A stretch of 64,000 nt of DNA from Dactylonectria macrodidyma (GCA_020744425.1 JAGMUV010000012.1:868001-932000), one strand, 5' to 3'. Numbered from the stretch's first letter, positions 11,325 through 24,894 are shown. The notes: generated by a model from the sequence alone, not told the origin. Numbers and translations: made by a program.

Positions 11325-12414
11325 ATGGCCGAGCAGAGCCACCCGACCTACAGCAGCTGCGATGACGTTACTCCCCAATGCCCGGTCTCAGCAACACTCT
11401 ACGGCGACTACTTCTCCAAGGGCCCTACACTCTTCTTCGCAATCGCCTTCGGTGCCGCTCTATTAGTCCAGGTATACTTCGGGTGGAAGTCAAGGGCATG
11501 GTCTTTCGTCTCATGGCTCGCCATCGGGACTATCCTCGAGCTCGCCGGATACATCTCCCGCGTCGCTATGAGCTCGAATCCGTGGAACTTTCCCGCATTC
11601 GCCACACAGCTATTGACGCTCATTCTAGCCCCGACCTTCGTGGCCGCCGCTGTGTCCATCACCTGCAAATACTTTGTCCTCTACTACGGACCCGAGTTGT
11701 CTCCAATTAGACCGAAGCTTTATCCCTGGATCTTCGTCGGATCCGACTTTGTGTCTATCGTCATCCAGGGAGCCGGTGCCTTCGTCGCTGCCGCCGCCAC
11801 TTCGGGCGACCCTCCCAACAAGTCCCTCAGCGACGTCAGCGCCGGCTTGTTGATCACCGGTGTCAGTTTTCAAGTTGCAAACATGCTTGGCTGTGCAGGT
11901 ATGATGATGGTGTTCTGGCGTCGGTATAAGAATAGGAACTTACAGCCGAGTACGGCCGAGGGTGATTCAGGATGCAACACGAGGGCCGACACGCGCTCTA
12001 GTAGCTGCGCCAATATACAACTTAACGAGCGCAAGGTCGACATTTTCGTCTGGGCCGTCATTGTGGCCTTTGTCGCCATCATCATCCGTTGTATCTATCG
12101 GTAAGGCCTCCTGTTGATGGAAGTTTTTTCTAGAACTGTTTGACGAGCCGTGACTGACGTGAGATTATGCAACATGCAGTGTTCCGGAGATGGCTTCTGG
12201 CTGGGGCAGTAACCTCATGAAGGATGAAGTTGCCTTCCTGGCTCTTGACGGCACTATGATACTTATCTCAGTTGTGCTGCTCAGCGTTGTTCATCCCTAT
12301 GTATTCTTCCCCTTGGTCGGCAACGAGAAGATGGTCATGGAGTTGAAAAACAACGCTGTTCCTTTAAAAAAGCGCTCCAGGCGCTCCAGGCACTCCAGGC
12401 ACAGAGCGGCGTAG
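11325..12414 (+). CDS. RTA1-like lipid-translocating exporter family protein (long form)
   Basis: join(11325..12100,12180..12414) encodes 336 aa. The single intron (GTAAGG...GCAG) splits the hallmark motif RCIYR/VPEMASGWG, which matches the R-x-x-Y-R-x-x-E-x-x-x-G-W region of RTA1/RTM1 proteins. Seven hydrophobic segments are visible, starting near LFFAIAFGAALLVQVYFGW. The tail is Lys/Arg-rich (KKRSRRSRHSRHR) and probably cytosolic. It is longer than, and clearly distinct from, the two other RTA1-like genes in this window, closer to the classic RTA1 type. Likely role: plasma membrane export or stress response to lipophilic compounds. Confidence 0.9.
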
Positions 12415-13163
12415 ACTTTTGTCGACCAGAATAATGTCTACCCTTCTTGCTTTTTTTTCTTCTTTTTCCTTATTATTCTTTTGCTTTTTGGGGGAGGCTG
12501 GGTTTTGCACGGTATAGCGAAACATTTCCATTTCCTCGATCTCCTTTCCCGTTTCAGACATCACTTCGGGCAGTCTAAATCATTGTTTCCACGCATGCAT
12601 GCTCATTCCAATGCCTAATGAATGAGTGAGTGGGTGACTTGATCGAGTAGGTACGTGCAGGGTGTTAGCGACCATATTTCATTTATGATGAACATGCCCT
12701 GCTTTGGTGGTCACCGATAATGTCGCTGAAGTTGCCCTACCAGTATGCTATTCTGTACAGGGGCTTTGCCAAGGGGGAAAGGGACTCTGGCGGCTCAAAA
12801 AGAATGATGCCATGACTCGCGTATGAGTGTCCCGTCAAATTAGCCAGTAAAAGGAAAGTAAGGAAACGCTCCACAATGCGGAGCTCATAATGTACCTCAA
12901 CATGTCCCCTGCTCTGGTCTCAAATTGCCTCGGCTTGGCGCCGTGGCTGAGCTCAAGGCAAGCCGCGTAATAATCTAACAATGCCATGCATGGGGAACAG
13001 TAAACGTTACTGAGAAAGCCTATTACCAGGAAAGGGAGGACCAGACATCCATCAATTTCTTTTACTAACATAAAATAATTGTACATTTCAATCGCACCCG
13101 TAAAACTTAACTAATCGACTAGTTGGGCCCGGGTTTGAGGTCTATCAAACTTCTCTCTGGACT
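12415..13163. other. Intergenic, no gene seen
   Basis: Pyrimidine-rich sequence follows the RTA1-like gene (12440-12500), a plausible 3' UTR region. No family motif is found in the short frames here. Confidence 0.45.
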
Positions 13164-14690
13164 CTAGTGCTGCTTGTCAAGCGTTGAAGTAACGGTAGCC
13201 ACCGTGTATACTCCTTGCATATTGTCGTCGATGAGGTTCAGTGGCCAGTCAAGCCATGCTGCCCATGGCGAACCACTCACCTGATTCGCGATGGCGTGGG
13301 ACAACGCTGTCGCCCAACGTTCAAAACACCAGGACTTTTCGGCTGCCCAGTGAATGAAAACGCAATAATGCGCAAGTATGATCAGAGCAATGGGGTTTCC
13401 TCCTTCAGCCAGGCCCATAAATTCTCGCGGGACAAGCATGGGCCAGAGGAAGATGGCCCTTAGCTCAGCTGGTGATGCTGACGTTTTATGGTCGGCGACC
13501 CTGATAGTGGCAGCAACTAAACTGTCTATGACCGAGACCAGGGTCGTCATCGTCTCACATTCTTCACTTTGCGACTCAATTGGCAATTTGAGCTCCTCCA
13601 GTCGAGCCGATAACGACAACACCCTAGTGCTCTGAGCATGAGAGTCCTGGCGGAACAGACCTTCGAGCGGCCCGCAGCGGATGTCGTTTTCTGATGAGCG
13701 GAAAACGCTATCCATACCATGTACCATACTGAATATCTCCAAGAGGCTTTCGATAGGCGTCAAGCAGCTGTGATGGCGGTGTTGAGGCTCGACAGCCGTA
13801 AAAGCAGCGAATTTGCTGAGAATGAGGAAGATGGACGTAATGTAGAGGGTATGGCAGTTTTGAGGAGTCAAATCCTTGGAGAGATTTTCCCTCAGACCTC
13901 TAATAGCAAGGTCTTGGTTCTTTGAGGCTAGTAAGAGATAGGTGTGGCGTTTCTCGGGATGGAGATAGGCAAGGTGGAATCCGGAGAAGGCCATAATCTC
14001 GCGCAGAAGAAATGGGCGAGAAAGTGCCTCACGTGGCAGGTCAGACTGAAGGAACTTGGCAAGGGAGCCAGTGAAGGAGAAAGTACGGTAGGTGACGGTA
14101 GTGTAGTGAATCAGGAGTTCGGCATTGGAAACCCAGCAATCCGAAGAATCCGAAGAATCCAAAGAATCTAGGAAGGCCGAGCGTACCGTGCCGAACGTGG
14201 GCTGAGGGCTTGACGTGGCGCTGGCGGTGGGGGGAGGTATGTCACTCTGTGTCTTCGTCAGAAGGGATGTTAAGATGCGACGTGACTGGGAGACATGCCT
14301 CGGCGCTTCTGTCCCGCGAGCTACCCGCTGCTGTGTCCGGACAGGCAGAAGATTGAGGGACCTCAAGGCTGCACGCAGCATTGTGTCGAATGCATGCTGT
14401 ACATGGAATCGCTTCATCACACTGCAGACTGGTGTCAGAGAAAAAGACATTGATGCGGAAGGCTTGAGCAAACTAGGGAGACAGCCTGCAAAACGAAGTT
14501 ATGGGCCTGAATTGGGTCAAGATTTTGGCAGGTGGAGGAGGGGTCGGAGCGAGAAGTAAGTGATTCATCCACGGCGTACCTTTACACGTCTCTTCTTGCA
14601 CCTGCAACATCCGTTGCGGGACTTTTTAAAGCCCAGTCGCTTGAATCTCGCATTCGAAGCAAAAGTTTGACTGCCAGGCGAGGATGTCAT
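13164..14690 (-). CDS. Zn2Cys6 transcription factor, UPC2-like
   Basis: Exon 1 is 14580..14690 (ATG at 14690) and ends within the DNA-binding domain. A 158-nt intron follows and exon 2 starts at 14421. Joined, they give CCRCKKRRVKC then DEAIPCTACIRHNAAC, a perfect C-x2-C-x6-C-x5-C-x2-C-x6-C cluster. The rest, to the stop at 13164, shows the C-terminal pattern of sterol-uptake-control (UPC2-type) factors: ELLIHYTTVTYRTF, LSRPFLLREIMAFSGFHLAYL, and a helical tail. A second intron near 14170-14320 is needed to change frame. Its exact ends are uncertain; donor GTAGCT with acceptor CCTAG at about 14169 keeps the frame open. Nuclear regulator, target unknown. Its neighbours are RTA1-like genes, which in yeast respond to sterol and drug stress, so coupling is possible but unproved. 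Confidence 0.82.
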
Positions 14691-15637
14691 GGTATTGATG
14701 AGCAGCAGGGTGGTCGATTGCGATTCCGGTGGCATGCAGAACTCGACGGGCCAGGAGTGAGGCTACAGGGCGGGGGGGGGGCTGAGATCGGTTGATGTAT
14801 CCGCAGGAGAAGAAAAGGGCCGCCGTCACGGAAGTGGACTAATCCCTTTTCTTATGTTCGTGTCCGGTTGATCAAAGGGCGCTTGAGGAACGCTCGGATC
14901 AGTAGTGGAGGCGTGCTCTTAAGAGGTAGATTATGTGGGGCTTGACGCTGAGCCACGATTGCCAAGACAAGGCGACATAAGAAACCAGGTAAGGATTGGC
15001 TTAAGGTTTGACAAGTGTTCCCCCTGATCCCCGGTACGCAATGGTGCACTGGTGTCATTATCTAGCCTTGCTAGGCTGTCTCGTACTAACTTGGCAGCCT
15101 GACTCGAGTCACTGAGGAATTTGTAGCTTGTGGCCAAGGGCTTGCGGCTAAGGGCTTGTGGCTAAGGGCATCGTGGCTCATGCCTTCACCCCTGCCCGAT
15201 TGGCCCTGAATTGGAGAATGCAACATAACGCTTAGGTGGCAACGGTTCTGTCAAGAGTCAAGGCGAGATCACAAGCGAGCTTATGGAAGTTTTCGAGAGT
15301 GAAATTCACCATGGAAACATTGCAATGCGCCAGAGACTAATAGCGGCAGGCAGACACTACACTGGCTAGCCCCCGTGTACGATAGACCAACTCTTAGACA
15401 ATGAGAAAGGCCCCATCTTCAGGTAGAATGTACTCAGTCCGAATAAACAGATTAACGCTCATTATTCAACTCTATATGCATTCAAGAATTGGCCACCAGA
15501 CCCCCAGCCGTACATCGATGCTCTCTCCGTGCTTCAACCCATGGCTCCGTGTCACCTTCAAAGCGGTCTAACATCTTAGTAATAGTCTACCCCGATGCCC
15601 ATCTACCTTTCCGGAGTCAATTTTCCCTGAAGACTGA
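14691..15637. other. Intergenic, no gene seen
   Basis: I see no family motif. A short tandem (AAGGGCTTG/TGGCTAAGGGC) occurs at about 15134-15170. The left part is the promoter side of the Zn2Cys6 gene. Confidence 0.45.
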
Positions 15638-16667
15638 CTACTTGAACACGGTCTGTTGGCTAACAGGCTCCAACTCTACATCGCTCAAGGTCTTCCTTTG
15701 CTGGTGTGCCGAGACAACACGGCTTGGATGCCATATACCGAAGATGGTAACGCAGGCAAAGATGAGAAGAGCGTCGAAGATGTAGATGTAGACCTCGTTG
15801 CTCATGAAGATGCCATCTTTCCCCATGGCATACTCGATGACTCTGAAACCCGATCTCACCAGGATGAGAGTAGAAACAGCGCAGAGAACAAAGATGCTGG
15901 ACCGCCAGGGAATGTTGGTGTCCTTACTCGCAGGTGTCGGCTCTCGTCGGATGCGCTGATGAAATGCAATGGTAGCGACAAAGAAGAACCCGAAGAAGAC
16001 AATCTGGATTGCGAGACCGGTGATAATGACATTCTTGCCAATGTCATTCATCTTCTTGTCATCGGCTGAAGCGAGAATACCACCGCCTGTATAATGTGAG
16101 CTAAGAGGTCCTCGTATGTAATACATTAAACCAAAAGGGTATCATAGATTGAATCTGCGACAGATGAGAAGGATGGCTTACCCGCGAGCTGTGTGACGAA
16201 AGAAAGGACATCACCTGTCACGAAGAGCTTGGTCAACCATCTGGGAGGCACCCAAGACAGATGTCCCGCATCAAGCAGTAGAACGATGCGGCCCAAGACC
16301 ATGTAGATAGAGGCAGCCAGCAGAGCAGGGGCTAGAAGGATGAAGAGAGTTTCGATGATATAAACCACAAGCGTCCAATCTGGTGTCTTCGAGGCATTGA
16401 TGCTACGTGCGCCGTAACCGATCGTTTCCACTATGGTTGGCGACTGATTAGCATCGGTTGGGTCTAGCAAGTTGGACAGAGAAGACCACCAGACGAACAC
16501 TCACAAAGGCATCCACAAAAGAATGGAATGAAGTACCACGTCCTTCTTTGAAGCAACTTAAATAGGTGGAAAGCGCTCAACAGGCCAAACAAAGCCGTGG
16601 TGATGGCAGCGATGACGGTAGAAGGGTGGTACTTGTAAAACTGATATTTCTGGGACGTTGCCGACAT
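15638..16667 (-). CDS. RTA1-like lipid-translocating exporter family membrane protein
   Basis: join(15638..16086,16182..16430,16505..16667) gives 286 aa in one open frame. The order of motifs repeats that of the gene at 1115-2127: RRTWYFIPFFCGCL, LLETIGYGARS across intron 1, TQLAGGGI across intron 2, FRVIEYAMGKDG and YIYIFDALLIF near the end. Intron positions are the same, so the two are paralogues. About seven membrane segments are visible. Substrate and trigger are unknown; RTA1-like genes in fungi are often induced by lipid or antifungal stress. Confidence 0.87.
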
Positions 16668-19048
16668 TTTCGATGTCGCTGATGACCTAGGCGCTTGAAA
16701 TTAAGAATGTAGAGGGTTGGGGCTTTGCAAAAAGAGGAGAGATATGGTCCAGCGGCTGCAGACTTGAGATTCGACTTTCTTGTGCAGACCAAGATATAGA
16801 AAAAGAAGTAAAGGACGACAAGACAGACATCGTTCAGGCTTGGCATATGTATGTAGTTGGGATTTGCGAGAGGCATCCGCTGTCGTGTAATTGCAAAACC
16901 GACGACGAATGCGAGACTGACTGCGGTCGCTGAGAAACATTAACGAAAACGAGGAAGCGAATATTTAGCCTTACCTATGTGGACTAGACTTTGTTCTCCA
17001 TCAACGGCATGGTACATACGCGGGAGCTTTCATTCCTCTATTGAGGATCCCTGTACTAAGTTAAAGTTTAACCCGTTTTAGTACTAGTCTGGATGATGAT
17101 GTAATTATGGGGACAGGGGGCTTCTCGTTAATCTCGCTATTTTCGCTATTTTCGCATTCGTATAACTTAGCCATGATTGACGCTCCATGATTCGTCGTAC
17201 AACAAACCAACGCTACTGCTTCACCCCGAGATTGAGGCAATACGGCGCCCGGGGAGACCCTGCAGCACTCAGACTGCGGCCGTAACACGTCATCAGCGCC
17301 GACGAAGACGCTGCAGTCGGCGCAGTCAAGGCAGAGCAAGTCTCTGGGCGAGATGAACCGAACGCATGGGATGGGTTTAGGCTCCCACCAGATAGAGGCT
17401 TACGAGAAGTGGAAGTATGTTAGCCTTGAAGGGACCTGGGATGGAGTCTCACTCCCATTGTGTATTTTGATATCTCGCATCTGGCTCGTGGAGCCCTGGA
17501 GCCTCTCCCTTCAACCATCCTTACCCCTACAATCTCCAAGTAGCCTGATCGGAGGCAGCAACCCAGCACGACTGACACGTCATGATGGAGCAAGGCAAGC
17601 AGGTGGATAGCAGCACTAACGCAGGAACGGTGAACTCGTCTCCTGTCGAGGCTGCGGTCGTCTTCCATCGAGGTCGGATGCGGCTTTGGCACACTAGGAA
17701 TGATCTCAGTCACTCAAAGCCCTAGTGGAGAACTCTGGAGGTCCAAAGTTGACCAGGTCTGGGCAGATATACAAAGTTTGCCAGTAAAATATCGTGAGCC
17801 TTTCATATGTTCTCTCTACTTGCTCTCGGTCCACCGCCACAGAACCCCCTTTTCACACCCCTACCCAGGGTTGAAAGCCACTCCACTTAATCCACGTAGT
17901 GGATCCACTCGTGGATTCCACCGTCCACTCCACTGGCAAAATCCGAGTGGATTGGCTAATCTACTAAATCCACTTGACGATGTCGTGGGTGGATTTGGTG
18001 GATTGGGTGGATTAGAAGTGGGGTAGTTAAGGGCGCCTACGATTCTCGACATCCTTCTCGAGACTGGGTCCTTGAACAATGCAAGCCGACAAGTTGCAAT
18101 AGATCTCATCCATAACTACGAAGGACAATCTCTTCTACGACCTCTGAATGTGGTCAATAGCCAAACCGGTCAAGGACAATGGCAATTCACAGTTACAAAC
18201 CCCGGTCGAGCTATGCTTGCTGTCCGCGACGCCCGATATCCTGAACGACGCCTAGTTATCCCCGTTATCGAGAACGTCGCCTAGCGATTGAGCAATCTCA
18301 CATCCGACCCGCACGAACATGATTCCATACAGAGCTTGGACTTTGTGTCATTTTTGCAGAGCGTGGAAGAAAAGTATGGCCGCGAGGTGGCGGAATGGGC
18401 CGAAGAGGGCGCTTTTATAACCTGTTGGTTTGTCAAAGAAAATAGCAAACGCTGGCGTTTTGATCACCGGGGGTAAGACAGGTAATAGAGGGCAACCTAA
18501 AATGTTTTTAATGATAAATGTTATGGAGTTGGCCCATCAGGCTCCAATTATTGAAGTCTATTTAACCGGCTTGTATCATCTAGCAGACCGCTGCGTCTTA
18601 CAATGGTGATCGAATCCTACTGCTTAGCAGCAACCGAAGTTGTGGCACAAATTTGAAATGGGGAACTGTGTTCAACTGACCGTGGAACAATATGCGCGTT
18701 CTTTGCTATCAACAGTGGGGGGCCAAAAGTTACGACACATTTTCATGTACCCCGCTTTCCCTCTACCATGCGATACCCCTCCACCGATAAGGTAAGGATT
18801 TTATTTCGCCCGGGGGGACACACCCCAGAGGGCCTTTGCGCTAAGCTATTTTCGTTTCGTATGGTTCTTCCATAATCACCCGAAGCCCCACAATTTCACT
18901 TTACTGACTGGTCCAATCTGATGTATATGCAGTGACAGGCCTGCTTGAAGGCCAATTTCTCCAAGTGTTCAGCATCCTATCCTCAGCAGCTGAAGCACGG
19001 TCTGCCAAAATGAGACTGTATGATGTTAGTAGGATTCAATCTGAATAG
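16668..19048. other. Gene-poor stretch with two short unassigned reading frames
   Basis: At 17875-18030 an unusual run of GTGGAT/ATCCAC words in both orientations makes many small inverted repeats. Just right of it are two short adjacent frames, 18072-18284 (70 aa, ending VIENVA) and 18288-18476 (62 aa, acidic, FLQSVEEKYGREVAEWAEEG). They may be relics of one gene or of a mobile element; I recognise neither. The rest, up to the LINE fragment, shows nothing and may include the LINE 3' UTR. Confidence 0.35.
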
Positions 19049-20418
19049 TTAGTGTGCCTGAGGCTTCTGGTCCATGTCAAGCCTCCCCGTTGCAATGGCA
19101 AATTTGATCGTCGCCCGTACTGCCCGCATGTCTGGCGCCCATTTGTCACCGTCAGACGCCGCCTTTCCTCCCAGGAAGTATGATAGGTTTCCCATCTTTG
19201 TCTGTGAGCATCGCAACATGCCTTCCCGTTGCGTGGTCCATTTTGCGCATCGGAATAGGAAGTGTTCCACTGTCTCTGATGCTAGCCCGCATTCGCAAGT
19301 GTCCAATTCCATCATTCCCATCTTACACAGAAAGCTGTTAAGTCTCACCATTCCGGTGCGGAGCTGTGATAGTACGTCTGCTTCCTTCCTCTTCAGCGGG
19401 TCATATAGAGTACGGGTATGCTTGCCTGGCAGTGCCGTATCTATCTGCTTCGAGTATTTCCCGACTCTTTCTGGTAGTGTTCTTGTTTGCCGCTGCTTGG
19501 TTATCGCTAGTCTTATTCTTGTGGATCTTGCTAGATGCGGTGGCACATCTGGTCTGCATTCTCCTTCTGTAGCCTTCCGCGCTGCTGCTTTGGCTTTTGG
19601 TCCCAGCGCGAAATCCTCTTCTCCTGCTGGAACCCACAACATCCGGAGAGAGTGGCCCTCGTCTTCGAGACGCTTGATATGGTCGTATATTTGCCGTATG
19701 ATCTGTTGGCCGGATTGTTGTCGTGGCCGCCGTATGGCTTCTAGTGCGGAGCGGCTGCTCGTCATGACAGTCATATCCCGCCGGGAGAGTCCAGACGGCA
19801 TACATCTCAATACCATCTCTATAGCTCCCAGCTCGGCGATGTATAGGTTCAGCTCCTCCGTCAACCCGAGAGTGATGGAGTAGCTGGCCACTACCTCGTC
19901 ATCGTTGTTGATCGCCGTATCTCGTACGACGCCTCCCATGCCTACCATGCCCCTTCTCTGCGAGGAGCGGGTGGCAATGACTATGCCATCCACCCTCTTT
20001 GCTTCTTCCACCGCTCTCTCCCGGTCAGGGTCGCACGACACCGGGATACGGTCTCTCCATGGCGGTAACGCGTACTCCCGAATGATCTCCATTCGTTCAG
20101 TGGCTGTTTCCCCTTGTACTTGAGCAATCATCTGCATCGGCGATACGAATCGGCGACACACTTTCACTTTCAGTGTCGCCAACGGGTGTGTCCTGGGAAG
20201 GGTCCGGAGGTTGATCCAAAACCTTGTTGCCGCTTGCGCATGCCGTTCTTGCACCGGTTGGATGCTAGCTTCGGCCTCTGCCACCGCCGTTGCGACGGTC
20301 CGGAAAGCTCCCGTGATCGCCTGTGCTCCGACCATCTGTGCCTTGTCCAGCCAAGCAGCTTCTCTAATGCCACATGAGTGCGCCCACACGCTGGACGCAT
20401 AATCCATGGTGGGAGCTA
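19049..20418 (-). mobile_element. 5'-truncated LINE (Tad-like), 3' part of ORF2
   Basis: The open minus-strand frame starts at about 20418 within the block after the reverse transcriptase (VAPTMDYASSVWAHSCG, AQAITGAFRTV) and continues through an RNase H-like domain (AELGAIEMVL, RRPRQQSGQQIIRQIYDH, LRMLWVPAGEE) to a C-terminal Cys/His motif (CECGLASETVEHFLFRC) and stop at 19049. This is the tail of a Tad-clade non-LTR retrotransposon ORF2. Endonuclease and reverse transcriptase are missing. The 5' break coincides with the left end of the copia element. The frame is free of stops, so the fragment is not very old. Confidence 0.85.
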
Positions 20419-20498
20419 CTGGTTGTGAGCCCGGGTGGCAAGCACCGGGTTTCTCTTCTGAATCGAAGAACCGAATTTTAACCTTATTATTCACAACG

Positions 20499-23400
20499 AT
20501 GCCTTCACGGAAAGTTCCACAATTTACCATGCGAACACGTCATAACACGATAAGAGTATCGCCTGAATCTGAATCATCGCAATCTGGCGTTTCAGATCAA
20601 CAGCATGCTCTACCTTCGAGTTATGATAGCACCATGGCTAGTTCCGACAAGAATACTCTTTTTCTCCCTCAAGAGCTCAAACTTGGAGGCCCCTCTAATT
20701 GGGAGCAATACTCACCAGCTCAAAAAGCCATCCTTCGGATCAATGGCCTTGAAGATGCTGTCTTCGGCGACTATCCTTCGGAAGAACAACGTACTATGGA
20801 TCAGAAGATTAGAGCAGCGAAAGCTGCCGTCTCCATCAGAGGCAACTGTACCGGAGAGGCTCTCAGCCAACTGGTTGGGATAGAAGACCCTCAGGAGATG
20901 TTCAACATTCTCCAAGCCTACTGTGTCGGCACAGGTCCAGTCCTTCTGCAAACAACGCTGTATCAGTTCATTCGGATCAAAACCAACTCATACGAGACAA
21001 TCCCTCAATTCAATGTTGACTTTGAGCGTCTCGTCAAACTTCTACTCGAACAAAAGGAGCCAATCTCAGACACTCTCAAAAAGGTGGTTTACCTAGCTGC
21101 CTGCGAGAATGAGTACCCCGATTGGACCGCTAGGCAACGGGCTCTTCTTCGATCCGAGCATCCGCCTACGATTCGATCAATGCAGCAAGATCTCATCGAC
21201 GAAAACCGATCATCGGACGATGAAGACAGACCAGGATCTGCCTCTGCATACTGGGTCCACGGAAAGAAGACTGGCAAGAAGGGCTCCAATGCAAGGAACC
21301 ACAAGTCTAGCAATCGTTACAAAGACAACTCCAAGAACTCCAGAAACAATGCATCCCGCCAGGAAGCCAATCACCGGGTCAACAAGCATAAGGATCATGT
21401 CTGCACAAACTGCAGAAAGAAGGGCCACCACGAAAATGATTGCTGGTTCACCCACAAGGACAAACGACCTGACTGGGCCGTCCGACTAGCCAAAGAATTT
21501 ATGGAATACGACAACCAACACGATGACGTGAAGAATCTTTATGTTAAGGAGTCGAACCACATGACGGTCGAAACGTCATTTATGATCCTAGAAGACGAAG
21601 TCTCGAATGAAACCATGGAGACGTGCAGAGTCTCACTGGACAACATCAATGCACGTATGAAATGGTTGTTCGACACTGGTTCTTCAGTTCACATCTGCAA
21701 TGACCGGAGTCTCTTCAGCGAACTCCAATCTGCAGCACGAACAGTCCTCATCACCGGTGGCGGGAAGGTTTTCCCATCTGGCAGAGGAACAGTCAAGGTT
21801 ACCTTTATTAACAAGTGGCAAGAAGAGGTCACTATTAATCTCAAAGACACCCTATTCATCCCTGAGTTTCCAGTCAACGTCATGTCTGGACTTAGGCTCT
21901 ACAAGAGTGGTGGCTGGATAGACGGCAACGATCTCTATGATCCCACAGGAGACCTTGTTGGCCACCTATACATTGGAGGCGACGGTCTCTACGTGAACTC
22001 TAGAGAGATTGTCTTGTTAGAACACGCCGTCCACCGATACCAACCAAAATCTCAGAATTACACTATCTCGTCAACTCAGTGCCTGAATACCGACCTCTGG
22101 CATCGAAGGCTCGGCCATAATCAATCCATATCAGGTATCCCAAACTGCAAAGATCACCAAAGGAATGTTTTGCGACAAGCGTCACAATCACAAACCCTTT
22201 AACTACTGTCTCGCCTGCGACGTCTTGAAGGCCCTAAGATGGTCTCCCCGAAACAAGCGGAGAAGGGCCAGCAAGGCCGGATTCCTCCATGTTGACACCT
22301 TCAAGGTCAATCCTCTGGGAATCAACGGCCAGCAATGGGGAATGATTGTCATAGATGACAGGCACTGAATGAGATGGGCCTATGCGTTTGCAAGAAAGGG
22401 TATGGCTTCAGAACTTCTAAGTCAGCTCATCTCAATGCTCCAAACTCACTATGGGATCCGAGTTTACGCAATCCAGATGGATGGCGGCTCTGAGCTCTAT
22501 GGCGCGTCTGTCAAGCGTCTTGAGTCTACACACAGAGTGAGGATCATCAAGACAACGCCCCACACTCCCGAATTCAACGGTGTTGCTGAACGTTCCAACC
22601 GAATCATCTTTGACAAAGTCAGAACAACCATCGAATCGGAACAAGTTCCAATGGACCTATGGCCATTAGTCCTAGAAGACATGGTGCGCAAGACAAATAT
22701 AACAGCCACCAGGGCAGTCGATGGACTTACTCCTCTTGAGAGCTTTCTCAACGAGGTTTTCCCGGAGCAAGACAACAAGCCCAATCTTTCCGGAGAACGA
22801 ATCTGTGGCTCACAAGTCACGGTTCACATACCACAAGAACGAAGATTAAGATCATTTAAGTTTGGTCCAAGAGGAGAAACTGGAATCTACCTATGCATGG
22901 AAGGTTCACAGATATACACCTGCTGGGTGCCCTCACGCAGAAAGGGACATCAATTGGTCCGCTCTGCACACGTCACATTCTATGAAAAGGTCGGAGAAAC
23001 AGAATATCTGACCGAAACTGAGCATGGTGTTGAGCCGACAATCCGCACGAACAGAGCTCCCATTTCAAGTCGGCCACTGTCTGTTATGGAGCAAATTAAG
23101 ACTCCAAGCTCATATCAATCTGAAGTGAACAATCTTCAGCATGCCGGGGTGCATAATCCTCAGCATGAACAGACAACAGCATCAAAGACATCAGTTCAGC
23201 TGCCTGATCCCCGAAAAGGGGAGATCACTGAGCCCAAAACAATGACTGAAGCGCTTCAAGGTCCACAAAGGGAGCATTGGCTCAGAGCAATACACAGTGA
23301 GCTGCGCAGTCTCCTCACGAAAGGAACCTGGCGCATATTGGACCGAAACCAAGCTCACCATAGGCCACTCACAGTCAAGTGGGTGTTCAAGGTCAAGAAA

Positions 23401-24894
23401 AATGAGGATGGTGGCCTAGACAAGTTCAAGGCACGGCTGGTAGTCAGAGGCTTTGAACAACAGCCTGGGTTTGACTATTACCAGACCTTTGCTTCTATTG
23501 CTAAAGTAGCAACATGGAGAATCCTCCTCACCGTTGCTGCCTGTCTTGACTGGGAGATTGAACAAATGGACGTGTCCACGGCTTTCCTGGAAGGGGACCT
23601 CGACGAGGAAATCTTCATCGAGATGCCGGAAGGACTTGTTGAGTATTTCGATCAACACCCAGAAGACCGCCCGCCAGGTTTCTCAACAGAGAAAATCTGC
23701 AAGCTGATCAAATCGCTCTATGGGCTCAAGCAGGCTCCTCGGCAATGGCAAAAGAAATTGAAGAAGGCCTTAGAATCCCTTGGCTTCAGACAAATAATGT
23801 CTGACACGGCTGTATACTACAACCCTAAAACGGGAGTAGTTATCATTACATATGTGGATGACTTTCTTCTTATGGGCAGCAATAAGGAAGCAATCCAAGG
23901 GTACAAAACCCGCCTGGGAGAGATCTTCACCATGACTGATCTCGGCCCTGTCAAATATTTCCTCGGTGTAAGAATCACCCGTGACAGGAACTCTCGACTA
24001 ATTTACCTCTCCCAGGATGCCTATTTTACAAGAATCCTCGAGAAATTTGGCCTCGAGGAATGCCGACCCGTCAACACTCCCATGGAGCGAAATGCGCTCT
24101 CCACACTGCTGCCACGAGACGACACGGATTCTGCCTCCCCGAGCGAACGTGAGGATTACGATTCAAAGACTGGTTCTCTCATGTACGGAATGACACATAC
24201 CAGACCCGATTTAGCCTTTCTTCTTTCAGTTCTTTCGAGATACATGGCAAACCCTTCACTTGTTCATTCAAGACTTGCCAAGAGAGGACTTCGCTACCTA
24301 CAGAAGACAAGGGACCACGGTCTGGTGCTTGGGGGCGTCAAGAAAGACAAGGACACTGCGTGGAATATTATCGCCTGGGCCGATTCAGACTGGAAAAGGG
24401 ACAAGTCGACAGGAAGATCAACCTTCGGCTGGCTAGTTCAACTGGAAGGATCTACGGTCTCCTGGAGAGCCAAAAGACACGAAACCGTGGCTCTCTCTAC
24501 CACTGAGGCCGAATACACTGCTCTTTCCCAATGCGCCAGAGAATTAGCCTGGATCAGAAACCTCTTCTCCGAATTACAGCTCCCTCTCAACATGCCAGTC
24601 CTTCTGAACGGCGACAATCAGGGTTCTCTGAAACTTTGTAGAAACCCTGAACTTCACCAACGAACGAAGCATATTCCATTGGTCGAACATCACATCCGAG
24701 GAGAAGTTGAAGCCGGAAACATCGACGTACAATACGTCAGCACTCATGAACAGATAGCAGACGGTCTTACGAAGCCATTAGATGCTGTCAGTCACGGCCA
24801 CTTCCTTGAAGCAATCCGAGTTGGTCCATGCCCAGTTGAAGAAGGCGGTCGTCTCCTTTGGAGTACTGAAGTCCACGATGACCCTGTACCCTGA
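20499..24894 (+). pseudogene. Copia gag-pol polyprotein, degraded
   Basis: From ATG 20499 the first frame encodes Gag, with the zinc knuckle CTNCRKKGHHENDCW near 21403, then protease (WLFDTGSSVHIC near 21663) and the pre-integrase motif LWHRRLGH (22096). The frame is lost between about 22140 and 22190 and continues in another frame with the integrase (HVDTFK), which meets a TGA at 22366-22368. The third frame, from 22369 to the stop at 24894, has the rest of integrase (QMDGGSEL, FNGVAERSNR), reverse transcriptase (QMDVSTAFLEGDL, YVDDFLLMG) and RNase H (ADSDWKRDKSTGRST, STTEAEYTAL). At least one frameshift and one nonsense codon therefore interrupt integrase; the reverse transcriptase part is intact. 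Confidence 0.87.

Noticed and set aside
19074..19883. Long plus-strand frame (269 codons) opposite the LINE
   Set aside because: It is the antisense shadow of the LINE ORF2 tail, whose own frame carries clear RNase H and Cys/His motifs.
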